Positions 44,645 through 57,728 of a DNA stretch of 64,000 bases are shown in pieces. The DNA is from Phyto melanocephala (Eukaryota > Arthropoda > Insecta > Diptera > Rhinophoridae): positions 106,509,833 to 106,573,832 of the forward strand of contig OW799233.1 in assembly GCA_941918925.1 (NCBI GenBank), in the 5' to 3' direction. A program made the translations under genes and the position numbers. Numbering within the stretch: the stretch's first letter is position 1; every line of letters starts with the position of its first letter. The notes beneath the pieces are model-generated. The model ran no database searches. It was given only the letters and a program-made list of their open reading frames with translations, and was not told the DNA's origin.

Positions 44645-44885
44645 GAGTGTGTTTTGTATTTTTACCCCATATATTTTCTGAGAGCTTATGAATAGGAGAG
44701 TCGATTAAGTATGTCCTTGTGCTAAATCTACTTTATGAAGCCCGACTAATGCACAAGTCTCTATGTGGTATCATTCTTTTGGAAATATTTGGTAATAAAT
44801 TGTCAACTGTCCAATAAATTTCTAAGATATAAGCAACAAAAAAAAAAAAAAAAACCACTGTCTCTGTTTTTTGCCTATATTTCAA
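44645..44885 (+). mobile_element. B-related element, partial
   Basis: CCCCATATATTTTCTGAGAG, TTATGAATAGGAGAGTCGAT, a diverged GTATCATTCTTTTGGAAATA and TAAGATATAAGCAAC follow the B order; neither end is preserved. Confidence 0.55.
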
Positions 44886-45059
44886 CCACAAAAATTTACA
44901 TTTTCATGCACTAGAATATTTTATTGACACGTTTGATATTTTTTATCTGTTTTTTAGAATTAGAATTAAATAGTTTTTTGGACCTAGAGCCTGTTTATGA
45001 CAAGAAAATAATTCTTTAAACATTATAAGGTCGTAAGGAATATAATTAGTTATTCAGGT

Positions 45060-45301
45060 ATTTTATTAAAATGGGCGTTCAAATCAAACATCAAACGTTC
45101 AAGTCAACAAAACCGTTAAATTTGTCCACAATCGGGAGAATTGTAAAAAATATTTAAATTTCTGCAAAACAGGTCTGTATAAAATGTTAGAGAATCTGTG
45201 AATGCCTTCTTAGTTCGTTGAATGGGAACCATTGCTGTTTTTTGCGATAGTGTGGCCAAAGAGCAGTAAACCTCGCCTCATCATCGTGCCCAACAATTGA
45301 A
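45060..45301. mobile_element. inner element of family A, partial and inverted
   Basis: Contains TGTCCACAATCGGGAGAATT, AACAGGTCTGTATAAAATGT, CGTTGAATGGGAACCATTGC and CGTGCCCAACAATTGAACAT, the reverse complement of the inner element at 19243-19857, lying directly 5' of a partial A copy rather than inside it. Confidence 0.6.
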
Positions 45302-46632
45302 CATCAACATTTCTTAAATCTATTCATTAAGAAAGGAGTTATAGATAGAATGTACGAAAATTTATACCGCGCAGTGTATTTTTCAGTATATTTAAAATTT
45401 AAAACCTAATAAAGTGGACAAACTTAGATGTACGATACTGAAATTTTGCTCATTTTGCTTTTTGGTGAGAGGCTTTGTTGTAACGGAAAATCAATGTGAC
45501 ACGCCCACTTTTACGCCCACTTTTACGCCCACCTCCCATAAAACGTTTTACCTAAAATACATATAATTTCTCTATTAATAAAGATTTTGGAATAATAAAG
45601 GACTATATTGAAATATCTAAGATGTATTCATTAGCATTAACTTTGACACGCCTACTATAACGCCCATTTCTCACGTTATCTACCGTTAAGGAAACTTAAA
45701 AGCTCATAAAACTGACAAAATTTGAGGTATGGTGATGAAATTTGCTACATATTTCTTTATAGTCAATGTTATTGTTATGCCAGAAAATTAAGGTGACACA
45801 CCCACTTTAACGCCTACCTCCCATATAACGGTTTATCTCAAATTCATATAATTCATCTATGAATAAAGATTTTGGAATAATAAAGGACTATAGTGAAACA
45901 TCTAAGTTGCATTCATTTGTAGAAATAACTTCAACACGCCTACTTTAACGCCTACTTTCATTGAAAGACTAAATTTACGAAAACATTTTACTAGCATATC
46001 GAAGTTATACAATGAAAAAAACACATATTTTAGTATAAAGAGATTATTGCATAGCGATTACTATTAATAACAAAATAATACATTTTGTGCTATAAATTGG
46101 GTTATTTCCCTGGAATTTGAGTTATTTAATCTTCCCGATTTCCCAGGATTATTTTTCGGGATCCCGGGAATACAAAAGGTGGCTACGATTCGAAAGCAGA
46201 TGTTTATATTGTTTATATTGAAATTGAATTCTAATGATTTTATTATTGATCTCATAGCTGAAGTACCAGTATTTTTGTTTTTTTGTGCTCATATTTGATC
46301 TCGTATCTAGAGAATAATATTTTTTTCAATAAAAAATATTTTTGCTCAATTTATATTTTAAATTCAAGTTTCCTTATTAATTTTTATAGTTTTGAAGTGT
46401 TTCTTTTACATTATAAACTATTTTATGCTTTTTAATAAAAAGTTTTTTTTTTTAATTTAAAACAAATTTACTTTTTATTTGTTTTGCTGCGGAATCCCGG
46501 GATATTAAAAAAAAAAATTCGCATTTCCGGGAAACAAAAGTTTTCGGGAAAAAAACCCTAGCTACAAAAGAACGGAAAACTGGTGGTGGGTATAAAAGAT
46601 TCGGCACAGCCGAATATAGAGCTCTTACTTAT
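45302..46632 (+). mobile_element. A-family element, 5'-truncated, with nested MITE
   Basis: Begins inside the element at TTAAATCTATTCATTAAGAA, keeps the ATTTATACCGCGCAGTGTAT segment and the CACGCCCACTTT units, lacks the inner element at its usual place, carries a MITE at 46097-46560, and ends CTGGTGGTGGGTATAAAAGA, the TTCGGCACAGCCGAA hairpin and GCTCTTACTT. Confidence 0.7.
46097..46560. mobile_element. MITE with near-perfect 8-base duplication inside an A element
   Basis: GCTATAAA (46089-46096) and GCTACAAA (46561-46568) flank ends TTGGGTTATTTCCC and, reversed, TAGGGTTTTTTTCCC. Internal ATCCCGGGA and CCCGGGAT palindromes and TTTCCGGGAA recur. About 464 bases, no coding capacity; hAT-type by duplication size. 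Confidence 0.72.
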
Positions 46633-48272
46633 TGACTTTTTTTTTTAAATGCATTGCGATATATTTTAACGGATAGCTTGTTGTGAACCTTTCATATGTA
46701 AAAATTTTTCGCGTAGAAAATTTGTTGTACTACGCCTTTTTATCACCTTAACATTTCACAAGATTCATACAGACATACACTGAGCGCTTTTGAATGTTAA
46801 GTTTATGCATATTACATACATACAGAAAGATGAAGCCATCTGTGATAACAGTTTAAAACAGACAGGCGCCAGAAATCATTAGCATAATTGCTGTAGTAAA
46901 ATGTTTTAAATTACCGAAATTAGTAGGCGGTTGGTGGTCAATATGAAAATGCTTACCATTTTACATGCCATCACAAGTGCTTGCAAATGAGTCAGTAAAT
47001 GTATGCAGTGATGTCGATCTTTGGCAAAAACTTCTTAAATGTAAGGCAATTTCAATATATATACACAAAGTAAGTATAGCAGCTTGTTTACATACACACA
47101 AACGCATTTATTTGATATCGATGGTAACAAGTAGAAAAGCCCTAACTAGCATTTTTTACAATATTGAGTTTTTCAGTAATTCCAATAGATTGCATAGAAA
47201 TACACCACGACACAAAAATTTAGTGAAATAGTATGAAAAAAACAGTTTTACAAGAAATTTTACGTTTTTAACCTTCTCCTGTAAAGTTGCAGTTATTTGA
47301 GTCAGGGCTTTCTACTTGTGACCAACGATATACTTAGTTGTTGTATTTATGTACATACCTATGCATGTTATTTGTTTGTATTCTTTATGCATAAAATGAA
47401 TGAAAATGAATCTCGTAAAAGTTATTAAAATGTAAACTATTCACACATACAACCATATATTATGTGATTGCTGTTTTAAAGTTAACAATATTCTGTGTCT
47501 GGAACTAATTTAACAAATTTGCATAAGAAGCCTTTAATATTACATATAAAGGCGTTTCGACCACATGAAACTTCTTTGCATTTACATGCATGCTTGATAT
47601 TTATATTTGGAAATAAGGTTTTAGGTCTAAACTTCTAACGGAGAACTAAATGAAACCAAACTAAAAGAAAGTTAAGTTAAATAAAACTGACCAAAAAGGA
47701 CTTACATGATTTTGTGTTACATTTCGTGACACTTTTAGCAACTTGGGTACACATTATGTTAAGGGCAAATGTAAATGTATTTGCAAATAATGTTTATGTG
47801 GTAAGTTCTCATCAATTTAAACCTTAGAATACGAAGTCTAGTTTACAACATAAAGTACGCAGAGGTGTCACTTTAGTCCGCCTCAAAAAAAAAGTTTTGT
47901 TTTGTTTGTAAGTTGGCATATTAATACTAGAAAAACTGTGGGTGAAGTTAAGAACGAATATTTAATTAACCTCTTTTTTTTTAGTTTTTTCGTAGATATA
48001 ATATAAAATCTTATACGCAATATAAGTACAATAAATCTGCCACAAGGGTCATAGATCCATTGAATATATTTTTCTGAATGGATTTGTAAGTACTCTAGAT
48101 TTTTTCATTTACAACGTAAAGCTCTAAACACTTAGACGACAGCAGACTTCACAACTTCACGGCTTTAAATGCTGCCAATTTCAAATGCTGCTCTGAAGTG
48201 AGCTTCATAATTATTTTAAAGACAGCAACAACATAGTAATCAGCTGATGTGTATTTAAGCAATAAAAATTTC
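46633..48272. other. A+T-rich DNA, no feature recognised
   Basis: Nothing recognisable; the 88-codon frame at 46965 has no known motif. Confidence 0.45.
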
Positions 48273-48923
48273 ATGCAATAACAATTGTTTGTATCACCAT
48301 TCATCTCATATCAAATCCCAGCTGAGCCAAAAAAATTTTATTTTATTTAATATATTATTTATATTTTGTTATTATTTTTTTATATATTTTTTTTTTAATT
48401 TTTTTAAAAAATTTTTTAAAATTTTTTTTAAATTATTTTAAAATTTTTTTTGTGTAATTTTTTTTATTATTTTTTTTTTTATTTTAATATTTTTTCTTTT
48501 CGTAATTTTTTCTTTTTTTGTATGGTTTTTACATATATTTATGTATATGTTGTTGTTGTAATTGTGTAAAAAAACGAGGTGGTCGTGGTTTTTTGCTCAT
48601 ATTTCAGAAAGTTATTGGGCGATTGTGCTGAATTTCAATAGCGATTCATTCCTGAAAATTTCCAAGAGATTGATACCATATAGAGATCTGAGGAACATAT
48701 AGTTGCTTCTAAAAGTTGATTTCAACCAACACACGGACAGACGGACAGACGGATAGACGGATAGACGGACAGACGGACAGACGGTCAGGGCTTAATCGAC
48801 TCCTCTATTCATAAGCTTTCACAAAATATATACTTTATGGGGTCGGAAATGAAAATTGTAGAAATTACAAACGAAATGACAAAGCTATATATACCCTTGT
48901 GCGCCACAGGTGAAGGGTATAAA
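48273..48923 (-). mobile_element. B-family element, 3' hairpin missing
   Basis: Reverse-oriented: TGCAATAACAATTGTTTGTA and TCACCATTCATCTCATAT run straight into AATCCCAGCTGAGCC, so there is an internal rearrangement relative to 51992-52711. It continues with the T-rich tract, the tandem GGACAGAC/GGATAGAC repeat at 48735-48785 and ends GGTGAAGGGTATAAAA. Confidence 0.72.
48735..48785. repeat. tandem 8-base GGACAGAC/GGATAGAC repeat
   Basis: Six or more copies of GGAYAGAC, an expanded form of the GGACAGAC pair present in all A and B copies. Confidence 0.85.
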
Positions 48924-50779
48924 AATGTAACAATATCACGAAAAACTATAAAAACACATAGATTTATCTATTTATTGAATTTGTTTGATGTTCTTTTATG
49001 TTTAATATTAAAAATTGGTTTTTGTTCTTAATATATATATATATATATATTTAATATATATAATGGCAACACTATATTTGTATATTGCTGCCCATCAAAA
49101 TAGAATATACACTAAGTTACCAGCAGCAGAAAATATTGTTGTGCAGTCCTGCTGCTGTGCTGCAGTCAAAATAATCGTTTTCATTTAAACACATGGATTT
49201 TATTTTTGACATATTGCTGCTTGTTGCTGTCGTGTTCATCTTCAGTAACCACAGTCAGTTTAAGTTTATTTCAATGAATATTTTCCGTAGTACGTATTGA
49301 ATACTCTTTTAGCTTCTTCTCAATTCACACTTTTGGTCAGAAGATTAGAACTTGTCAAAGAATCCCTTTCAAATCAAAATTCTTGTCTTCTTAATTGGTC
49401 GCCATATTCTTCCGACCAAAACATATTTCAAAATGTTTGTGGTTGCCTTTCCCGCAAGGTTTATAAAGTAGGAATATAATTTGATGATATAACTAATTAA
49501 AGGGATTATGAAATTCTGGAATAAAATTTTGTAAACAAAAAACTAACCTTATTATTACAAATAAATTAATTTTAAATCGCCGCTTGTAAGTTGTTATATA
49601 ATATTTCAAATAAAATTCCACTACTAAAGAAAAAAAGCCATTAATTTAAAACTTTTGTTGGGCTACCTTTAGTCATTCACTTCCACTCAAGGGTTAAGCA
49701 GAAAGTCAAGTGCAGAAATTGTTACGAGGTTGACGGTGTTAGTTTGAAGCAAAAATTTTATTTCAAATACAAACATTCGAATGCTATGGAAAGTTTGTTT
49801 GTAAACAGATCCCAATAGACAAAAAAAAAAAAAACTGTAATAAAATATTTAATTAAAGGAAGTATAATTTAAATATTAATTTAAGAAACTAAATGAAATA
49901 GTTACAATAAGCCATATTTTTTTTGTGGGTGAGATGGATTTTAAAGAGACCGGTAAATTTTTTGGCTGATAGTTGTAGAAGAAAAAAAGCTTAAGCTCGT
50001 TCCAATCGAAATCATACAGCATAAATGCAAGAAACAATTGCTGACTTAAGCAGTAGCAGAAATTAAAGCAGTGTTGCCAAAAGTAGGGAAATATTCATAC
50101 AAGTAGGTTTTTTCGATACTAAAATAGAAACGCAGGAAAAATCGGATAGATTTTTTATTCGCCAAAATGTAGGAATTTTTCCACATGAAATAAATGAAAA
50201 AAAAATAGTATTTTTAATTATATTTTTTGTTAGAAAAGCTTGTAAAATTTTTTTTTCCCAAAAATGTAATTTTATTACATTTGTGATTTATGATGTGTGA
50301 TTATTAAGGCATTTAGATAACGACAGTTCAGGAAATACAAACTTGCATTGAGTAATGAGTCAATATCTTACGAAATGGGATTCTTAAACCCAAAACATGT
50401 TTTTGGAGAAAAAAAAGATGAGTTCAAATTTTAACTATTGACAATTGAATACAATATTTTTTGCAAGTAAAATTAATAAGTTTTTAAACATGGACAAAAA
50501 TAATAAAAATAAAAAACTTTAATGACGAAAATATATTTACAAAATTATAAAAACCAGGCCGATTCAGAAAGAATTGATTCCATAATAATAAACATATTCA
50601 GCTACAAACTTATTTTATTTCTCCTATAAAGTCATAAAAAAACCCAAATAAAATTTTGAAGATATGAAGAATTATGTCTAGTTTTTATAGATTTAATATA
50701 CTTATTCAAATAAACTGAGTTGTTCAAAACTATTATTTTCTTTAACATTTCAAAGGAAATGTTTCAGTTTGATTGAGTA
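48924..50779. other. A+T-rich DNA, no feature recognised
   Basis: Includes a short (TA)n run at about 49030-49050. No gene recognised. Confidence 0.45.
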
Positions 50780-51506
50780 CACGCAAAGAAAAAATATGGT
50801 TGTGGTAACCATAATCGAAGAGCAACATACCATGATTGAATTGTATGATTATGGTTAAAACATAAAATGGTTACCAGTTATCATTATTATGTTTAATTAA
50901 AATATCATTCAATAATCATATACATATATGACTACAATTGAAATCGACAATCTTTGCTTTTTTACGGCAAATTATTGTCTTTTGCTGTAACATACACATA
51001 TTGCTTGTACTCACCAATTTAATTGCAATTTTTTACCAATATTTTTTTACATTTTCTCGTTTATTTGTAAATTTTCTTTACTTTTCAAAATTTTTGTTCA
51101 TTTTTTTTGACATCTCAAACTTTTCAAATAATAAAAATTTATTCAGCAAGAAGAAGAACAATTGAAATCAAATTATAATTAAAAAAAAAATCATAGCTTG
51201 ATTATTGTGTTGTCTCACTTATTATTTAATGATTATTTTTAATTTTTAATGATTTTGAATATAATGTTATTTTTGTCAAATTAATTTTTTTTAATCATAC
51301 TATTTTTAAATAATAGCCATTTTGAAATTTTTACGAAAAGTAATCATTAAATGATAGAATTCAAACAAATGCTTGATTATCGTGACAAAATATATGATGA
51401 AATAAAACAAAAATAACTATTCCTTTTTTTCCACAACCAAATATTGTTTTAGAAAAAATAATATAACCGTCGTGATCATGTCGTAACCATGGTTTTTCTT
51501 TGCGTG
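50780..51506. mobile_element. MITE, 727 bases, CACGCAAAGAAAAA ends, TA flanks
   Basis: CACGCAAAGAAAAA at the left and its inverse at 51493-51506, with TA at 50778-50779 and 51507-51508. A looser inverted match continues into ATGGTT and GTAACCAT. Several ATGATT/AATCAT inverted segments occur inside. TA flanks suggest a Tc1/mariner-mobilised MITE; no open frame of note. Confidence 0.78.
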
Positions 51507-51508
51507 TA

Positions 51509-51991
51509 GCAGCCGACAACAACCAATAAAATTTTATAACTGTTTGAATTTAAAGTTTGTTAAAAGCCCATAATTTGGTAATCCGCTTGTTTCCATATAA
51601 TTCTCTAAAGCTTTAAAGAGAAATAATTCATATTTTTACGATAAAACTAATTATTTTTGGGTTAGTGTCTCTCCACATTTGAGTATTTTTCCTCTTGGTA
51701 TTACTGAATATTGTCAGTTCACGTTTTTTTTAAATAATTGCAGGAAATTTTTCCTTACAATTGATTAAATAATATTTACAGATTTTGAATTTGAATGCCA
51801 TTAGTTTGATTTACATTGTTTCTGTTTACAGTTTAATTTACAGTAGTTTATTTACATTTTACATTTCCTTTGGTTGGCTTTTTGGTCGATTACATGTTAA
51901 GTAATAAACAGTCAAAATTTTGTGTTACATACGGCATATTTTCAGGTGTAGTAATATTTCCTGCATGTTATATAACGATAACATCTACTTG
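51509..51991. other. A+T-rich DNA, no feature recognised
   Basis: Nothing recognisable. Confidence 0.4.
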
Positions 51992-52711
51992 TTATACCCT
52001 TCACCAGTGGTGCACAAGGGTATAAATAGGTTTGTCATTCCGTGTGAAATTTCTACAATTTTCATTTCCGACTCCATAAAGTATATATTTTCTGAAAGCT
52101 TATGAATAGAGGAGTCGATTAAGCCTTGACCGTCTGTCCGTCTATCCGTTTGCCCGTCTGTCCGTGTGTTGGTTGAAATCAACTTTTAGACGCAACTATA
52201 TGTTTCTCAGATCTGATTATGTTATCAATATTTTGGAAATATCCGGGAATGAATTGCTATTAAAATTCAGCACAATCGCCGCATAACTTTCTGAGACCAC
52301 CTCGTTTTTTTCACAATTACAACAACAACATACATATATAGTGTTTAGAATAAACGTGGCGTCGAATCCCAGCTGAGTCAAAAAAAAATTTTTTTATTTT
52401 ATTTTATATATTATTTATATTATTATTATTATTTTTTTTAAATTTTTTTTTTAATATTTAATTTTTTTTTTTTAATATTTTTAAAAAATTTTTTTATTGT
52501 TTTTTTGTTTTTAATACATTTTTTTTATATATTTTTTTTGGAAACTTACATACGTAAACTCAATTTATAATTCTGCAATGGGATGTTTTGTATATGTATG
52601 GACGTATTTCATATGAGATGAATTGTGATACAAACAATTGTGATTGCATGACTACACGTTGTGAAGAGTAAATAAGATTCGGCACGGCCGAATATAGCAC
52701 TCTTACTTGTT
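51992..52711 (+). mobile_element. B-family element, full-length reference copy
   Basis: 5' end TTATACCCTTCACCAGTGG pairs with CACAAGGGTATAA as a hairpin; then ATTCCGTGTGAAATTTCTAC, GGACAGAC-type complement repeats (GTCTGTCCG), CAGATCTGATTATGTTATCA, CAGCTGAG, a T-rich tract of about 170 bases, CATATGAGATGAATTGTGAT, and the end GATTCGGCACGGCCGAATAT with CTCTTACTTGTT. 720 bases; no coding capacity. Confidence 0.78.
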
Positions 52712-55225
52712 TAAATTTAACGACGTCTGAATGTATCAAAATGTACTGGTGTGTTCATGCGGGAACTTTATGGAATTTACAGAATGATACTAATAGATGC
52801 CACTGTCACCAGTACAGCAACTTGCATCAGTATAACAGTAGAGTTTGTGGCGGGATATTAAGTTGAGGTTGATACAAAAGTTGTATAACAATTATAAAGT
52901 AATAAATAAGGTATTGCCTACATATGTTATATTCGAGTATGTTTATGTGCAATAAAAGGATCGCGATTTATTAAAAGGAAATAAGAAAATATTTAAAAAA
53001 CGTATAAACATAACAGTATTATTAAAAAAATAATTGCAGAAATTGTTATCCTTAAATCAAAAATGTTTAAATTAAGTTCTCCATATGACAGGATCCTCAT
53101 GTTCTCACAGTATCAGACTAAGTGCATCTTATTTCTTCTTATAAAGTTGTTGCAAACGGAGGCAAGGCAAAACGGACTTATATATTAAATATTAATTATT
53201 AAATTTAATTTATTCTTAATAGTTTTACTGGCTAAATATTTTCCATAAGTGAATTTTAGAAATTCTTATGCTTTTACCTTTAAAAATACTTAATCGAATA
53301 TATTTAAGACATTTTTAATTCCTTTCTTATATAAAGTTTTACATTGCTAAATTTCACATTTTATTGTGTGCTCATAATGCATTTTAACAATTGTATAATT
53401 AAATTTTGATCATATTTTAATAAACAGATAAATAACTATTATTTTTTTTGCACACAAGTTGGAAGCTTCATTAATTCTTTAGCAATATTTAAACCAAAAA
53501 TCTTAGGTTTAAATCAATGTTTATTAGGCAACTTGAAAATAGTTTTTAAATTTTGTTTTAATTGAATTTATTTCAGCCTTAATATTTTTTTAACTTTTTA
53601 TTTTAAAGCATTAATAGCAGCACATTTTTGTGATTTGTTTTATGATATAAAGTTTAAAATTGTACTTTGCTTAAATTTATCACTAGCACATGTTACGTGT
53701 TTTTAACCCCTAGAGGTATTTAGGTTGCAAAATTATAGCATTGAAATATATATTTTTTGTATTTTTAAATGAAACAAAACTTATACAATATTGATATTTG
53801 AGGTATTTGACTAAACGGACCAATTTATATATATATATTTTCTTACTAGTTATTTAAATATTTTCATCAATTGCTTTTAAAATATAAACAGATATTTATC
53901 ATCATTAAAAGTGTTATAAGTGACAGAAACTTTTTGTATTTGTAAAGGGTTAAGTTACTCTGAGCACGTTGTGATACAAATAATACTACTGTGTATGTGT
54001 GTATTTGTGTTGAAGTTAAAATTTGTTTGTCACTAATTAATTTCACATAAATTAAAATCTCTTTATATTTTTTTCTACCATCCTTTTTTAACGTCATTGT
54101 CCGTATCGTTATTTAATGATACTTGGTTAATTTGAACGTTGTTATCAGTTAACATAACGCTTCATTAATCTTCGTCGATGCCGGGTAATTTTTATTTTTG
54201 TTTTGCTAGTGAAAAGTAAAGGCTTTTTTGTAGCATTTTTATTTTAATTTATTAATTTGTTCTCTTGATTTCTTTTATTTTTTTATATCAGTGTTTAAAG
54301 TTATTATTTGTTTAAAGCTAATAAACATTAATCCATAATGCTAATTTGTAAAAATTATTTAATGGCGTATACGTGTTATTTAATTGCATCATAAATTAAT
54401 CATACGTATAGAAGTGATAACATACATTTTATTAATACCCTTATTCTGAATTTCGTAACAATATAAAAACTTTAAATAATTGTTTTTTTATGAGAACTAA
54501 TACCTAAAATAAATTTGTTACAACTTTTGTTTATTTTTATGACAAATTGACGGACATAGAAAAAGCGACTTAGAACTTGAAAGAAATCAAGGATGTATAT
54601 TCTATTCGGTCCTGTATTTATTTGTATTACATAGAAAGTGACAAGCTAACAAAACTGCAAGATCAAAAATTTTTTTAGTCAATTATTTATTAGTTTTGCT
54701 CCAACACCTTCACACTCTTCTCAAATATATTGTTAAAGCATTATTAAGATAAATATAATCTTTTTATAGTTTAATACTTATAATAAAAAGAAACTTTATC
54801 GTTTAATCATATTATATGTCAGTTTTATTAAAACAAATACTACAAGAAAAGAAAACAAAAGTTTTCGTTGAAGTTAAGTAGAAGTCTATATTCAGTCATA
54901 CATTACTATATACAGTTTTACTCAAAACAAGAGCACCTCAGAATGATAATAAAAAACAAAATTCATAAGTATAAGTCGTTAAAAAAAACATGACCAGAAT
55001 TAAGTTTTTTTTGTAATACAAAATGAGCCAAAAGCCAAGGGCTTAAATATTTAATAATTTCGTCAACAATTAAATGTCAAAATTTCACCCTCTGGAATAA
55101 AAATTCCTCGCTTAGTTAATCGTCACCACCAACATGACAATGTAAAAGATTTGCTGTGAACAGGTAGACTACATTTATTTTGCTCTGCGGAAAATATTAT
55201 ACGCTTAGAGCGAAGTATTAAAAAA
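52712..55225. other. A+T-rich DNA, no feature recognised
   Basis: Nothing recognisable in about 2.5 kb. The region 53200-54400 is extremely A+T-rich. Confidence 0.45.
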
Positions 55226-55700
55226 AATATCAAAAAAAAAAAAATCTTAAAGAAGACATTCTACTCAGCCTAAAGTTGCTCGTATGTCACTATTGCCAAT
55301 TAAAAAAATATGTTCGATCATTTCCATATAAGGTGCAACTGTTGCAAAAATTTAAGCACGCAAACCACCGTCAACGTCTACATTTTGCAGTTAAACTTTA
55401 ACAATTGGTCAGTTCTGGAAATCCAAGAGTCATTCATCAAAGCCAATTGCACTCTATTAGGTAAGCAGTTTGGTGTGGTATTATAATTGAAAATTAAGAT
55501 GGAAGTACTATAACCGAAAATGCAGAGCAGTATCGGTTAATGAAAAAACCTCTTTTATGTCCTGCTCTTGAAAACAGACTTGAGATGCGCTCCAGTAAGA
55601 TACAGCCACTGCTCACACTTTTCAACATACAATGCGACTTTTATGTCAAATTTTTAAATAGCGAATAATGTAATCAGCTATCATGTTTACCAAAATTTTC
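55226..55700 (+). pseudogene. mariner-type transposase, central part, decayed
   Basis: The plus strand reads VQLLQKFKHANHRQRLHFAV (matching VQLVQxLKxxDHxxRxxFA), then WCGIIIEN, DGSTITENAEQYRLM and, in another frame, DTATAHT, the segment with the second catalytic Asp. Several stops and frame breaks. The first catalytic segment (IFSDEAHF) is not recognisable. Confidence 0.68.
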
Positions 55701-55969
55701 ACACCTGACCATTTCGTTTGTAGTTATTTGAAGGAGCGAGTATATGTGAATAAGCCCGAGACAATCCTTGAAGCTAAAATTGTTGCTGAAATTGAAGCAA
55801 AAGACCAATAAAAATTTAATATTAAAATTGTAAAATAACTTCTTATAAGAGATCGTGTGTGAAGTTCTGCCAACCAGTTAAATCAAAATCAAAGATAAAT
55901 ATCCATAACACTAATGCAATACTCTGTATCTTGCAAATCCTTTCTAATTTTCTGATTTTCAAAGTAAAT

Positions 55970-56131
55970 TTGGATAATTTCGTAGCGTTGTTCAAGCGTG
56001 AGTCTATTCATGATGATTTGTCAGAGTATACTGAAACGATAAAAAAAAATATTTCATCAAAATTTAATTTTTTGTGTTACTTTTTACAATTTAAAGTTCT
56101 ATCTAGCAAAAAAAAACACCCTTTATTAAAA
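55970..56131 (-). mobile_element. mariner end with transposase start, opposite orientation
   Basis: The minus strand begins at the terminal AAAGGGTGTTTTTTTTTGCT, continues with GATAGAACTTTAAATTGTAA and reaches MNRLTLEQRY, the typical start of this transposase group (MNRLTxEQR). It faces the sense transposase piece at 55226-55700, so these are two separate or rearranged copies. A Helitron abuts at 56133. Confidence 0.6.
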
Positions 56132-56132
56132 A

Positions 56133-57128
56133 CTAGCCAAACCCGGCGAGCGTTGCTACGCCCCTTAATGAATCGAAATGCATTCTGAATTTTAATTGAA
56201 TATCAAGTGCAAAAACCTAAAATTAAATTTTTTTATGGGCGTAGCACTGCCCACTTTTCTAATCACGAAATTGTAAAGTCATAAGAGCTCAATATGTGTG
56301 CAAAGCTTCAGAAGAATCGGACCAGTGCAAGTACCTCAAAATTATAATTGTTTTTATGGGCGTGGCCCTGCCCACTTTTCTAATCTCGAAATTGTAACGT
56401 TATGACAGCTCAGTGTGTGTGCAAAGTTTCAGAAAAATCGGACCAGTGCAAGTACCTCAAAATAATACCTATTTTTTATGGGCGTGGCACTGCCCACTTT
56501 TCTAATTTTGAAATTGTAAAGTCATGACAGCTCAGTGTGTGTGCGAAGTTTTAAAAAAATTGGACCAGTGCAAGTACCTCAAAATGATACCTATTTTTTA
56601 TGGGCGTGGCACTGCCCACTTTTCTAATCACGAAATAATTTAGTCATGACAGCTCGATATGTGCGCAAAGTTTCAGAAAAATCGGTCTGGTGCAAGTACC
56701 TCAAAATTATAACCTTTTTTTATGGGCGTGGCCCTGCCCACTTTTCTTATCACGAAATAATATGGTTATCACAGCTTAGTATGTGTGCAAAGTTTCAGAA
56801 AAATCTGTCCAGTGCAAGTACCTCAAAATTAAAACTTTTTTAGGGGCGTGGTCCCGCCCACATTTCTTATTACAAAATTATTTAGTCATGACAGCTCGAT
56901 ATGTGTGCAAAGTTTCGGAAAAATCGGTCAAGTGCAAGTAGCTAAAACTGATAACTAATTTTTATGGGCGTGGCCCTGCCCACCTTTTTCCACCCATAAA
57001 CACTCCCTGGTATGTGTACAACAACTTGCCAAAGTTTGAGTCCGATCGGTTTTACAGTTTCGGAGTCTATAGCTAACACACACACACACACACACACACA
57101 CAGAGAGTTTCACTTTTATATATATAGA
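56133..57128 (-). mobile_element. non-autonomous Helitron, family C, copy 4
   Basis: CTAG at 56133-56136 next to a hairpin (CGGCGAGCGTTGCTACGCC), seven or more ~121-base units with GGGCGTGGC and GTGTGCAAAGTTTCAGAA, then the (AC)n run and TATATATAGA at 57128. The insertion point is A|CTAG..GA|T as in the other copies. Confidence 0.82.
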
Positions 57129-57728
57129 TAGATGACTAAAATCTCACCAGAATATTACAGGGAACCTGTACTAAAAAAACTGATGAAACTGTTTGAAAAT
57201 TTTGCGAAAAACATACAGTATGTACGGCCTTATATGAAACCATAATATTCCAAAATTAGAAATATCGGCTAATTGGTGTCATACTTTTTGAAAATTATTT
57301 AGAAGGAGGTGATTATTTCGGACCTTTGTCCGCTAGCGTGATCTAAAATTAGCTAAATTGTTTTTATCGATACTGAAAGCTGCTTTGAGATATTTTTCAC
57401 TTAAGAACTGGATATCTAAAATTAGCACCTCACCATTAGCAATATAAAAATCTGGACCCAGAAGTTATGAAAATTTCTTTACTGCATGGCTATCTGCAAC
57501 TTTCTGAACTTTATACGACTTCAACTTAACATTCGTTTTGGTTCTGTACACAGAGCATGAACCTGTAAGAATTGCACTTCCGATAGAAGTGTTCAAACTT
57601 TCGACTTTTTCTGCATTAGGTTTCTTTTAAATGCTCAAGTTTTTCTTAAACTGTTTAATGACTTCTAAAATAGTGTGACGATAAGTTTTTAGATTTTTTG
57701 CAATTTTCAAAGTTCATACTGTAATTTT
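57129..57728. other. A+T-rich DNA, no feature recognised
   Basis: Nothing recognisable. Confidence 0.4.

Noticed and set aside
48735..48785. Direct-repeat array resembling a CRISPR
   Set aside because: Eight-base units with no spacers, part of a repeat element in a eukaryotic genome.
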